From contig NZ_SCMP01000018.1 in assembly GCF_005502935.1 (NCBI RefSeq), forward strand, positions 1 to 64,000: a DNA stretch of 64,000 nucleotides. Direction: 5' to 3'. Shown in pieces: positions 51,396 to 59,201 of this stretch. Each line of letters opens with the position of its first letter. The stretch's first letter is position 1. Source of the stretch: Pseudomonas sp. 2FG (lineage in GTDB: Bacteria; Pseudomonadota; Gammaproteobacteria; Pseudomonadales; Pseudomonadaceae). The notes beneath the pieces were generated by a model. The model was not told the origin of the DNA, did no database searches, and saw only the letters and a list, made by a program, of their open reading frames with translations. Made by a program: the position numbers and the translations under genes.

Positions 51396-52019
51396 TTAAA
51401 CTGCTTGTTCGGCCAACTTCAACCATTTTTGTACAGGTGGATAAGCCAGAATTTTTTCAACATATCCCTGTAGTTGCGCGGGCACGGCAATACCATAACG
51501 ACGGAAGCGAAACACCACAGGAACAAACATCGCATCAACAATGCCGAAGTCACCACAGAGGAACTGCTTTGAGCCGCTCACGTCGCGCAGGTGGTTCCAG
51601 ATGGCGAAAATCCGCTGGATTTCTTCCTGGGTCTCGGCGGTCAGGCTTTCAGGGGTGTCGCCGGTGTTCAGGCCGAACGACATCTGCGTGCGCAGGTGGG
51701 TGAAGCCGGAGTGCATTTCCGCTGCAGCGGCTCGGGCCAGGGCCTTGATCCGCGAGTCCTGGGGCCATAGGTTGGCAGCAGGATAGGCGCCGGCAATGTA
51801 TTCGCTGATGGCCAGGCTGTCGTTGATGACGATGTCGTTGAGCAACAGCGCCGGCACCTTGCCCGATGGCGAATGTTGAAGAATACGCTGACGGGTTTCG
51901 CTCTGTTCCAGCTTGATCTGAAGGGTTTCAAATGAAACATCAGCTGTCACAAGAACCAGCCATGCGCGTAATGACCATGAAGACTTATTAAAATCCCCAA
52001 TAACTAGTTTTGTAGACAT
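51396..52019 (-). CDS. glutathione S-transferase family protein
   Basis: A 207-residue GST with an N-terminal thioredoxin-like domain (catalytic Ser probably in NKSSWSLRAW; SGKVPALLLND carries the cis-Pro) and a C-terminal helical domain. It is in line with the monooxygenase but separated by 130 bp containing a hairpin. GSTs sometimes modify or detoxify pathway intermediates; a link to the diaminobutyrate locus is only positional. Confidence 0.88.
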   Translation of the reverse strand: MSTKLVIGDFNKSSWSLRAWLVLVTADVSFETLQIKLEQSETRQRILQHSPSGKVPALLLNDIVINDSLAISEYIAGAYPAANLWPQDSRIKALARAAAAEMHSGFTHLRTQMSFGLNTGDTPESLTAETQEEIQRIFAIWNHLRDVSGSKQFLCGDFGIVDAMFVPVVFRFRRYGIAVPAQLQGYVEKILAYPPVQKWLKLAEQAV

Positions 52020-52050
52020 CGATTCCCCTGGCTTGCGTTATGAAATGGGT

Positions 52051-52062
52051 GCTAAATTTAGC
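52051..52062. promoter_or_regulatory. perfect palindrome between divergent GST and AraC genes
   Basis: GCTAAATTTAGC is a perfect 12-bp palindrome in the only 83-bp region between the divergent starts at 52019 and 52103. It is a candidate operator for the AraC-type regulator or another dimeric protein; unproven. Confidence 0.4.
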
Positions 52063-52102
52063 CACTTTTTTTTCAAACGTATTGCACAAAACTGGACAAG
52101 TC

Positions 52103-52948
52103 ATGGATGAGAATCGACACAATAAAGACCCTCGCGAGGGTAAGGGCTTTGTTAAATTCTGGCGTATACCCGAAGGCGACTGCGAGTTGTTATCCGCGCG
52201 TTACAGCACTCAATCTTTCGGCAGGCATTCACATGACCGATATGCGGTCGGCGTTATAAGTAGCGGCGTTGAAAAACTCTTCTATCGCGGCAGCTACTAC
52301 TTGGGGGGTGCGGGCAGCGTGGTCACCATTAGCCCCGGCGAGATCCACGACGGCTTGCCAGGACACGATCAGGGCTGGATGTATCGAATGCTCTACATCG
52401 ATCCGGAATGGGTCAACCGGGCGGTGTTCCAAGGGCGCTTTTCGGGTGATCATATCCACCTTTTTCAAACAGCCCTGAGCCAGGCACCGGACTTTGCTCG
52501 GACCTTTTTGCATCAACATCAAATCATTGAAAAATCCAATCCCAGTCTTGAACGGGAAACCATCCTGCTGGAGTTGGTGACGCAGCTCTTCGAGCGCAGC
52601 GGCGCGCCCATCGCACCGGTCAGTGCGGCTGAGCAGCACGCAGTGAAAAGGATCAAGAAGAAACTCGAGGACGAGTTCGACAAACACATCCCCCTGGAAG
52701 AACTAGCGCAGCTGGTGAACCTTGACCCGCTCTACCTGATCCGGGTGTTCAAAAAAAGCGTTGGAGTCTCCCCCCACAGCTATCAAATCCAGAAAAGAAT
52801 CGCCCAGGTCCAAACACTGTTACGCACCGGGGCCAGCCTCGCCGAAGCGTCATTCGCTTGCGGTTTCTTCGATCAAAGCCACATGACCCGGGCGTTCAAA
52901 AAAGTAGTCGGCATCACACCCGGCAGCTTCCGCAACAGCCGAGCCTGA
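52103..52948 (+). CDS. AraC-family transcriptional regulator
   Basis: A 281-residue regulator: N-terminal cupin-like effector domain (about 20-150; RHSHDRYAVGVISSG and SPGEIHDGLPG) and C-terminal double helix-turn-helix (about 185-281; PLEELAQLVNLDPLYLIRVFK and FACGFFDQSHMTRAFKK). The ATG at 52103 leaves a promoter region toward the GST gene; an in-frame ATG at 52040 lacks a ribosome binding site and would use up that region. It probably controls the divergent locus. Confidence 0.88.
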   Translation: MDENRHNKDPREGKGFVKFWRIPEGDCELLSARYSTQSFGRHSHDRYAVGVISSGVEKLFYRGSYYLGGAGSVVTISPGEIHDGLPGHDQGWMYRMLYIDPEWVNRAVFQGRFSGDHIHLFQTALSQAPDFARTFLHQHQIIEKSNPSLERETILLELVTQLFERSGAPIAPVSAAEQHAVKRIKKKLEDEFDKHIPLEELAQLVNLDPLYLIRVFKKSVGVSPHSYQIQKRIAQVQTLLRTGASLAEASFACGFFDQSHMTRAFKKVVGITPGSFRNSRA

Positions 52949-53191
52949 GCCTGTGCGCAATCCCATGGCCAGGCAGCCCTTCGCCTCCAACCCGCCACCG
53001 TGCTCCAGCACACTCTCCCGCGCAGCTGAAAGCCCCAGAACAACTCCGCCGGTGTTGCAGTTGCGCGAGCTTTCCATGTGAAAAAATGGCTTGAACACCT
53101 TGAATCGTCCCTCATTTCGTAGGTGCACTCGAACGTCAGCTATATTGGGTCGAAATGAGCCGCTGGGGGGCTAGCGGAAGCGGTCATCCCG
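52949..53191. other. intergenic segment after the AraC gene
   Basis: No supported gene. It contains AACTCCGCCGGTGTTGC at about 53040, the left arm of the terminator at 41771 without its partner, suggesting an incomplete duplicate of the LysR-end/terminator region. Confidence 0.4.
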
Positions 53192-53431
53192 TATGCAAAT
53201 GCTTGGTCAGGGGGCTCCGGCCAAGGCCTGCAGTTCTGCCCGCAGTGGAGCGTGGCGCCCTACCTGGCCAGCGGGCAGCTGGTCCAGCTGCTCCCGGAGT
53301 ACTGGCTGGAGCCCGATGCCTTCGGCCCCTGGGTGCATGTGCTCTACCTCGCCCACCGGCGCAGCACGCGCAAGGTCAAGGCGTTCATCGAATGCCTGGA
53401 GAACCATTTGCATGCGCGTGGGATCGGCTGA
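53192..53431 (+). pseudogene. LysR regulator, C-terminal remnant
   Basis: From 53225 an open frame encodes about 68 residues including GLQFCPQWSVAPYLASGQLV and STRKVKAFIECLE, closely parallel to the end of the LysR protein at 46208 (GLHSCPLWSVKPYLESGQLL). The preceding codons fit as far as about 53192; the DNA-binding and most of the effector domain are gone. It ends at TGA 53429-53431, 69 bp before aceK. Confidence 0.8.
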
Positions 53432-53500
53432 GAACGCTTTCCCTCGGCTCGGTCACTGGCTAAGCTCGCCTTTTCCGAATTTCTCAGCAGAGACTTCCCT

Positions 53501-55222
53501 ATGCCACAGCAATGGCCGGCCGCCGATATCGCCCGTTTGATCCTCGACGGCTTCGACGACTATCGCGAGCACTTCCGCCAGATCACCGACGGCGCGCGGG
53601 CGCGTTTCGAGCAGGCGCAGTGGCAGGAAACGCAGCAGGCCTCGGCCGCGCGGATCAATCTGTATGAGGAGAAAGTCAGCGAGGTCGGCGCCCGCCTGCA
53701 TCAGGCGATCAGCGCCGAGGTGCTGCTGGATGTGCAGCTCTGGCCCTTGGTGAAGAGTGCCTATATCAACCTGATCGACAGCCGTTTCGACGACGAACTG
53801 GCGGAAACCTGGTTCAACTCGATCTTCTGCGGGCTGTTCAGCCATGACTGCATCAGCGACGGCTGCATGTTTATCCACACCACGCGGCCATCGCTGCGCA
53901 GCCATGAGCGGGCCGCGCAAACCCGCAGCTACCTGCCGCAGGTCAACCTGGCCGGCATGCTCGAGCAGGTGTTCGCCGACTACCGCTTCGGCGTGCCCTA
54001 TGAAGACCTGCCGCGTGACCTGCGGCGTTTGGAAACGCAATTGCGCACCAGCCTGCCGGACTGGGTCTGCAAGGATCCGGAGCTGTGCATCGAGCTGTTC
54101 TCCTCGGTGCTCTATCGCAACAAGGGCGCCTACCTGGTCGGGCGCATCTACACCCGCGATGAGCAGTGGCCGCTGGTGATTCCGCTGTTGCACCGTGAGG
54201 GGCAGGGCGTGCAGGTCGATGCGTTGATCACCGACGAGGCGGAGGTGTCGATCATCTTCTCCTTCACCCGTTCCTATTTCATGGTCGATGTGGCGATTCC
54301 GGCGGAGTTCGTCGGCTTCCTCAAGCGCATCCTGCCGGGCAAGCACATTGCCGAGCTGTACACCTCGATCGGTTTCTACAAGCACGGTAAGTCGGAGTTC
54401 TACCGTGCGCTGATCAACCACCTGGCGAATACCGACGACCGCTTCATCATGGCCCCCGGTGTGCGTGGCATGGTCATGAGCGTGTTTACCCTGCCGGGTT
54501 TCAATACGGTGTTCAAGATCATCAAGGACCGCTTCTCGCCGTCGAAGAACGTCGACCGCGCCACGGTGATCGAGAAGTACCGCATGGTCAAAAGCGTCGA
54601 TCGCGTCGGGCGCATGGCCGATACCCAGGAGTTCGCCGACTTCCGCTTCCCGAAAGCCAAGTTCGAGCCGGAATGCCTGGCCGAGCTGCTGGAAGTGGCG
54701 GCGGGCACCGTCGAGCTGGAAGGCGATACCGTGCTGATCCGCCACTGCTGGACGGAGCGGCGCATGACCCCGCTGAATATCTATCTGGAGCACGCCAACG
54801 AGGCGCAGGTGCTTGAGGCGCTGGAAGATTACGGGCTGGCGATCAAACAACTGGCGGCGGCGAATATCTTCCCCGGTGACATGCTGCTGAAGAACTTCGG
54901 CGTCACCCGCCATGGCCGCGTGGTGTTCTACGACTACGACGAAATCTGCCAGCTGACCGAGGCGAACTTCCGCCGCATTCCGCCACCGCGCTACCCGGAG
55001 GACGAAATGGCCTCCGAGCCCTGGTATTCGATCGGCCCGCTGGATGTGTTCCCGGAGGAGTTCCCGCCGTTCCTGTTCGCCGACATGGGCCAGCGCCGAC
55101 TATTCAGCCAACTGCACGGCGATCTGTATCAAGCCGAATACTGGCAGGGGCTGCAGGAGGCGATTCGTGCCGGCAAGGTGATCGACGTGTTTCCTTACCG
55201 GCGCAAGGAACAGCTGAGCTGA
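53501..55222 (+). CDS. aceK: isocitrate dehydrogenase kinase/phosphatase
   Basis: A 573-residue bifunctional enzyme that phosphorylates and dephosphorylates isocitrate dehydrogenase, directing carbon between the TCA cycle and the glyoxylate shunt. It has the N-terminal regulatory domain, the ATP-binding loop MAPGVRGMVMSVFTLPGFN (about 320-338), and the C-terminal kinase-like lobe with DYDEICQLT. No aceA or aceB is adjacent. Full family length. Confidence 0.96.
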   Translation: MPQQWPAADIARLILDGFDDYREHFRQITDGARARFEQAQWQETQQASAARINLYEEKVSEVGARLHQAISAEVLLDVQLWPLVKSAYINLIDSRFDDELAETWFNSIFCGLFSHDCISDGCMFIHTTRPSLRSHERAAQTRSYLPQVNLAGMLEQVFADYRFGVPYEDLPRDLRRLETQLRTSLPDWVCKDPELCIELFSSVLYRNKGAYLVGRIYTRDEQWPLVIPLLHREGQGVQVDALITDEAEVSIIFSFTRSYFMVDVAIPAEFVGFLKRILPGKHIAELYTSIGFYKHGKSEFYRALINHLANTDDRFIMAPGVRGMVMSVFTLPGFNTVFKIIKDRFSPSKNVDRATVIEKYRMVKSVDRVGRMADTQEFADFRFPKAKFEPECLAELLEVAAGTVELEGDTVLIRHCWTERRMTPLNIYLEHANEAQVLEALEDYGLAIKQLAAANIFPGDMLLKNFGVTRHGRVVFYDYDEICQLTEANFRRIPPPRYPEDEMASEPWYSIGPLDVFPEEFPPFLFADMGQRRLFSQLHGDLYQAEYWQGLQEAIRAGKVIDVFPYRRKEQLS

Positions 55223-55708
55223 GTTGTCAGCCCGCCTGCCTGGCTGACTAATTGGGCGCTTGCCGAAACCGACGTCTTTGGCGTCTTCGGTATCGGTTTG
55301 CGCCTGGTAACCTCGGCGCTGGTTCTGAGCGGTCACGCCAGGCCGGCTCACCTGCGTGATCGCCGGGGGCGGGGTGGTGCTGGTGCTGCTCGACAGCCTG
55401 CCGGAGCGCGAGGGCGTAACCGTACATCGGTTGCCCACGCATTTTGCCCGGGCCAGTGCCTGGCTGATGTGGCGCAAGGGCATGCTTGGTGCCAATCTGA
55501 AATAGTGGCTTGGGCTGTTAGCGGCTCAAGCCGGGGAAAGGGCCGTGGAGTGATCCAGATCGGCCGAGCGCGTCACTGCTAGGGCGATTCCTTCAATCGA
55601 GGGAAGATCTTGCAGGGGCCCGGGGTCGATGGACTGGATCAGTGGTTCCGAGGGGGAGGTGCAGAAGCAATCGACTGCCCGACTCGCTCGCTGTTTAGAG
55701 AGGGACTC
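55223..55708. other. intergenic region with decayed coding traces
   Basis: From 55353 to 55505 a plus-strand frame reads AGGGVVLVLLDSLPEREGV and ends FARASAWLMWRKGMLGANLK before a stop. It has coding-like composition and resembles the end of a LysR-type effector domain, but no start or upstream domain remains. I treat it as a possible remnant, not a gene. Confidence 0.35.
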
Positions 55709-55843
55709 ATGATGAATATTTGGCTACGTACTTTGGCGTGGAAGCTGTCTGTCGCGCTCGGACTGATCGAGGCTCCACGTCTGCAACCAATCCCTATCCA
55801 CAGTGATGAGCAACGCCGTCTGGCCGAGCAGCGTCGGCGTTGA
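55709..55843 (+). CDS. 44-residue small protein
   Basis: ATGATG at 55709 is preceded by AGAGAGGGACTC, a fair ribosome binding site. The product has a hydrophobic-amphipathic N-terminal half (MMNIWLRTLAWKLSVALGLI) and a basic tail ending EQRRR. The IEAPRLQPIPI segment looks like conserved short pseudomonad proteins I have seen, of unknown function. A membrane-associated small protein is possible. A longer in-frame start at 55610 lacks support. Confidence 0.55.
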   Translation: MMNIWLRTLAWKLSVALGLIEAPRLQPIPIHSDEQRRLAEQRRR

Positions 55844-55956
55844 GAGCCTAACTCCGAGCGGTCCACGCAGTCGCCCGCAGGCAGTCAATAGCGTGGGGGG
55901 CTGTGCGTAACTGAAACTCCCCCGCGCTATCCGAACCCTCAGGGGTGCGCGGGGCC

Positions 55957-56679
55957 TCAGTTCTTATAAGCCGGGTCGAGGCGCTCGAGCTTGCGCAGCC
56001 AGGCCTCCCAGAGCAGCTGACGTTGCCACTCGGCGCCCTGGAATTGCTCGCAGGCGTGCTGGCTGAGTTTGCCCGGCATCTCCCGCACGCCTTGCAGCGC
56101 GGCGGCACTCAGCTGGATCTCGCAGGCCTTGTTCAGGTAGTACATGACGTAGAAGGCGTCGGCGACGCTGGCGCCGACGCTGAGCAGGCCGTGGTGACGC
56201 AGGATCAGCGCGATGTTGTCGCCAAGCGAGGCGACCAGCCGTTCGCGCTCGCCGAGGTCGAGGGCGATGCCTTCGTAGTCGTGGTAACCGACGCGCTGGT
56301 AGAACTCGGCACTGATCTGGTTCAGCTGCGCCAGGCCAGCGTCCGTCGCGGCCACCACCATGCCGGCGAGGGTGTGGGTATGGATCACGCAGTGCGCATC
56401 CTCACGCGCCATGTGCATGGCGCTGTGGATGGTGAAACCGGCGACGTTGTAGTCCGCATTACCGTCGAGCACCCGGCCGTGCAGGTCGACGACTATCAGG
56501 TCGCTGGCGCGCACCTCCTCGAACAGCAGGCCGAAGGGGTTGATCAAGAAGCGTGGCTCGTGGCCCGGCAGGCGCACCGAGAAATGCGTGTACAGGGTGT
56601 CGTCCCAGCCGAATAGGGCGGCCAGACGGTAGGCTGCGGCCAGGTCGCGGCGCAGGATGGCTTCGGTCGGTGTATGCAT
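55957..56679 (-). CDS. class II aldolase/adducin family protein
   Basis: A 240-residue zinc-dependent aldolase-fold protein. Metal-binding histidines appear in VIHTHTLAG and LILRHHGLLSVG. The family includes sugar-phosphate aldolases and epimerases as well as adducin-like proteins of unknown activity; the substrate cannot be named. I use the ATG at 56679, which starts MHTPTEAILRRDL; an extension to 56964 lies inside the ABC gene. It is the last of a seven-gene colinear run. Confidence 0.9.
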   Translation of the reverse strand: MHTPTEAILRRDLAAAYRLAALFGWDDTLYTHFSVRLPGHEPRFLINPFGLLFEEVRASDLIVVDLHGRVLDGNADYNVAGFTIHSAMHMAREDAHCVIHTHTLAGMVVAATDAGLAQLNQISAEFYQRVGYHDYEGIALDLGERERLVASLGDNIALILRHHGLLSVGASVADAFYVMYYLNKACEIQLSAAALQGVREMPGKLSQHACEQFQGAEWQRQLLWEAWLRKLERLDPAYKN

Positions 56680-56690
56680 GGGGGTCGGTA

Positions 56691-57422
56691 TCAGTGGCTG
56701 ATCTGTGAGAGAAAGGCGCGGGTGCGTGCATGTTGCGGGTGGTCGAAGAACTCGGCCGGGGTGGCGGTCTCGACGATTTGCCCGGCGTCCATGAACACCA
56801 CGCGGTCGGCGACCTTGCGGGCGAACCCCATCTCGTGGGTGACGCAGAGCATGGTCATCCCCTCCAGGGCCAGTTCGGTCATCACCTCGAGGACCTCGCC
56901 GACCATTTCCGGATCGAGCGCCGAGGTCGGTTCGTCGAACAGCATCACCTTGGGGTTCATGCACAGCGCCCGGGCGATGGCCACGCGTTGCTGCTGGCCG
57001 CCGGAGAGCTGGCCGGGTTTCTTGTGCGCCTGGGAGCCGATATGCACGCGGTTCAGGTAGCGCAGGGCCTGCTCTTCGGCCTCGGCGCGTGATGTGCCGC
57101 GGACTTTCATCGGCGCCAGGGTGCAGTTTTCCAGCACGCTCAGGTGCGGGAACAGGTTGAAGTTCTGGAACACCATGCCGACTTCACGGCGCACGTTGGC
57201 GCTGCCGTGTTTGCTCGAGATGTCCTGGTCCTCCACGGTGATGGTGCCGGTGTCGTGCGGCGACAGGCGGTTGATGCAGCGGATCAGCGTCGATTTGCCG
57301 GAGCCGGACGGCCCGCAGATGACGATCTTCTCGCCCTGGCTGACCGACAGGTTGATGCCTTGCAGCACTTGAAAGTCGTCGTAGCGTTTGCCGACGTTTT
57401 CCAGACGGATGATTTCGTTCAT
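56691..57422 (-). CDS. polar amino-acid ABC transporter ATPase
   Basis: A 243-residue ABC ATPase of the HisP/GlnQ type: Walker A GPSGSGKSTLIR, Q-loop MVFQNFNLFPHLSVLEN, signature LSGGQQQR, Walker B VMLFDEPTSALD. It energises the permease encoded 10 nt upstream. Confidence 0.95.
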   Translation of the reverse strand: MNEIIRLENVGKRYDDFQVLQGINLSVSQGEKIVICGPSGSGKSTLIRCINRLSPHDTGTITVEDQDISSKHGSANVRREVGMVFQNFNLFPHLSVLENCTLAPMKVRGTSRAEAEEQALRYLNRVHIGSQAHKKPGQLSGGQQQRVAIARALCMNPKVMLFDEPTSALDPEMVGEVLEVMTELALEGMTMLCVTHEMGFARKVADRVVFMDAGQIVETATPAEFFDHPQHARTRAFLSQISH

Positions 57423-57432
57423 GGCGAGCTCC

Positions 57433-58173
57433 TCAGATGCGCCGCATACGGGCGAGGGTGCGTTGCAGCAGACCGACGCTCTTCGCGCCGGCGCTCACGT
57501 GGTCCCAGGACAGGCGACGTTCCAGGCGCAGTTGCAGCCAGGTCAGGGTGTAGACCATGACCAGGTAGTAGACCAGCGCCACCGCGTAGTACTCGGAGAA
57601 CTGGAAGGTGGTGGAGACCGTTTGCGAGGTCACCGCCATCAGTTCCTGCAGGGAAATCACCGAGGCCAGCGAGGTGATCTTGAGCAGGGTGATGAACTCG
57701 TTGGCGGTCGGCGGAATAGCGATGCGCGCCGCCTGCGGCAGGGTGATGTAGCGGAAGATCTGCCAGCGCGACAGGCCCAGCGCATGACCGGCGGCGTACT
57801 GGCCCTTGTCCAAGGCTTTCAGTGCACCGCGGTTGATCTCCACCTGATAGGCCGCCTCGTTGATGCTGAGGGCGATCCAGGCGGCGAAGAAGGGGGTGAA
57901 CCAGGCCTCGCGGAAAACCGGGAAGAATTGCGGCAGGGCATTCCAGACGAACAGCAACTGCAGCAGGGTGGGGGCACCCCGAAATACGCTGAGGACGCCG
58001 CGCAGCAAGACGCGCGCCGGGTTGTTCGGGCCATCCAGCGCCAGTGCGGCGGGTATCGACAGGGCGATGCCGACCGAGTGGGCGAGCAGTGCCAGCACCA
58101 GGGTGATGCAGGCGCCCTTGAAGAACGGGTAGGACGTCAGGGCGTCCCAGAAGACGGCTACATCGAAGTGCAT
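57433..58173 (-). CDS. polar amino-acid ABC transporter permease
   Basis: A 246-residue inner-membrane permease of the HisM/GlnP type with about five transmembrane segments and the ATPase-contact loop EAAYQVEINRGALKALDKGQ. Only one permease gene is present, so the transporter is probably a homodimer. It lies between the binding protein and ATPase genes. Confidence 0.94.
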   Translation of the reverse strand: MHFDVAVFWDALTSYPFFKGACITLVLALLAHSVGIALSIPAALALDGPNNPARVLLRGVLSVFRGAPTLLQLLFVWNALPQFFPVFREAWFTPFFAAWIALSINEAAYQVEINRGALKALDKGQYAAGHALGLSRWQIFRYITLPQAARIAIPPTANEFITLLKITSLASVISLQELMAVTSQTVSTTFQFSEYYAVALVYYLVMVYTLTWLQLRLERRLSWDHVSAGAKSVGLLQRTLARMRRI

Positions 58174-58310
58174 GAGCGTGTCCTTTGGTGAAGGGAGCGG
58201 TTGTAGGGCGTCGCCCTCAGCGGCTAGCTGGGCAACGCGCCTGTCCGGCGTGGTGCGAGCTGCGCCGTTAGCCTTGGCGCAGCTGACACAGCTTTGTGGT
58301 CAAGCCGGCA

Positions 58311-59135
58311 TCACTGCCCGCTGACTTCCACGTTGGCCGGATCGAGCTTCCACTTCTCGCTGATGGCCTTGAGCGTGCCGTCGGCCTTGAGCGCATTCAC
58401 GGCGTCCTGGACGGCCTGCTTGTCCGCCGGGTTGGGCAGCATGTAGGCACCGAAGATATCCTTTTCCGGGAAGCTGTAGAGGGTCTTGAACTGACCCGGT
58501 GTCTGCAGTTCGCGGTAGGCGATTTCGGTGTCCTGGGACAGCCCGGCGGCGGCGCGGCCGACCAGTACCTGCTGGGCTACGTCGCTGCCCTTGGGGTAGG
58601 TTTGCAGGGTGGCCGGGGTCTTGCCGGCGGCGGTCAGCTGCGCGTTGAGCTTCTCCATGATCGCCACGTAACGGGTGCCGGACTGCACCGCGACGACCTT
58701 GCCGGACAGATCATCCAGCGAGTTCAGTTTGAGGTCGCTCTTACCACTGCCGAAGACGATGGTGGCGCTGGCCAGGTAGGGCACGGCGTTGAGCTTCTGG
58801 GTGCGCTCGGGGGTGATCAAGGTACCGCTGATCACCACATCGCAACGCTTGGACTCCAGGCCCGGCAGCAGGCCGGTGAACTCGGTGACGATGAAGCGGG
58901 CTTGCACCCCCCAGTGTTTGGCCAGGGCGCGGATCAGGTCGGCGTCGAAGCCGCTGGGCTCGCGGTCGCCGGACTTCTCGAAGAACTCCAGCGGCGGGAA
59001 GGTCGGATCGGAACAGACCTGGAAGCTGCCGGAACTGAGGAACGACGGCTTGCTTTCGGCAGCCTGCAGGGTCGGGCACAGCGCTGTGGCAAGCAGGCCC
59101 AGCAGGGCCATCAGGTGAGTGGGACGAGTGCGCAT
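58311..59135 (-). CDS. extracellular amino-acid binding protein (SBP family 3)
   Basis: A 274-residue periplasmic solute-binding protein with a signal peptide (cleaved near LQAAE, residue ~26), FQVCSDPTFPPLEF and the family signature SGFDADLIRALAKHWG. The Asp and Arg positions of polar amino-acid binders are present, but the ligand cannot be specified; given gbuA upstream, a guanidino compound or arginine derivative is plausible. A 137-bp gap separates it from the permease. Confidence 0.92.
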   Translation of the reverse strand: MRTRPTHLMALLGLLATALCPTLQAAESKPSFLSSGSFQVCSDPTFPPLEFFEKSGDREPSGFDADLIRALAKHWGVQARFIVTEFTGLLPGLESKRCDVVISGTLITPERTQKLNAVPYLASATIVFGSGKSDLKLNSLDDLSGKVVAVQSGTRYVAIMEKLNAQLTAAGKTPATLQTYPKGSDVAQQVLVGRAAAGLSQDTEIAYRELQTPGQFKTLYSFPEKDIFGAYMLPNPADKQAVQDAVNALKADGTLKAISEKWKLDPANVEVSGQ

Positions 59136-59201
59136 CGGTAACTCCTTTAGCGGGCTTGGTGCAGCGGTTATTGGCCATCGCGAACGTAGAGCCGTTTGTT
59201 G

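Noticed and set aside
51266..52102. Fur box controlling the N-monooxygenase locus
   Set aside because: I looked for GATAAT-type triplets of the Fur consensus in both promoter gaps and saw no acceptable match.
53453..54913. Open frame of about 486 codons antisense to aceK
   Set aside because: AceK is complete and conserved on the plus strand; the antisense frame has His/Gln/Arg-rich shadow composition.
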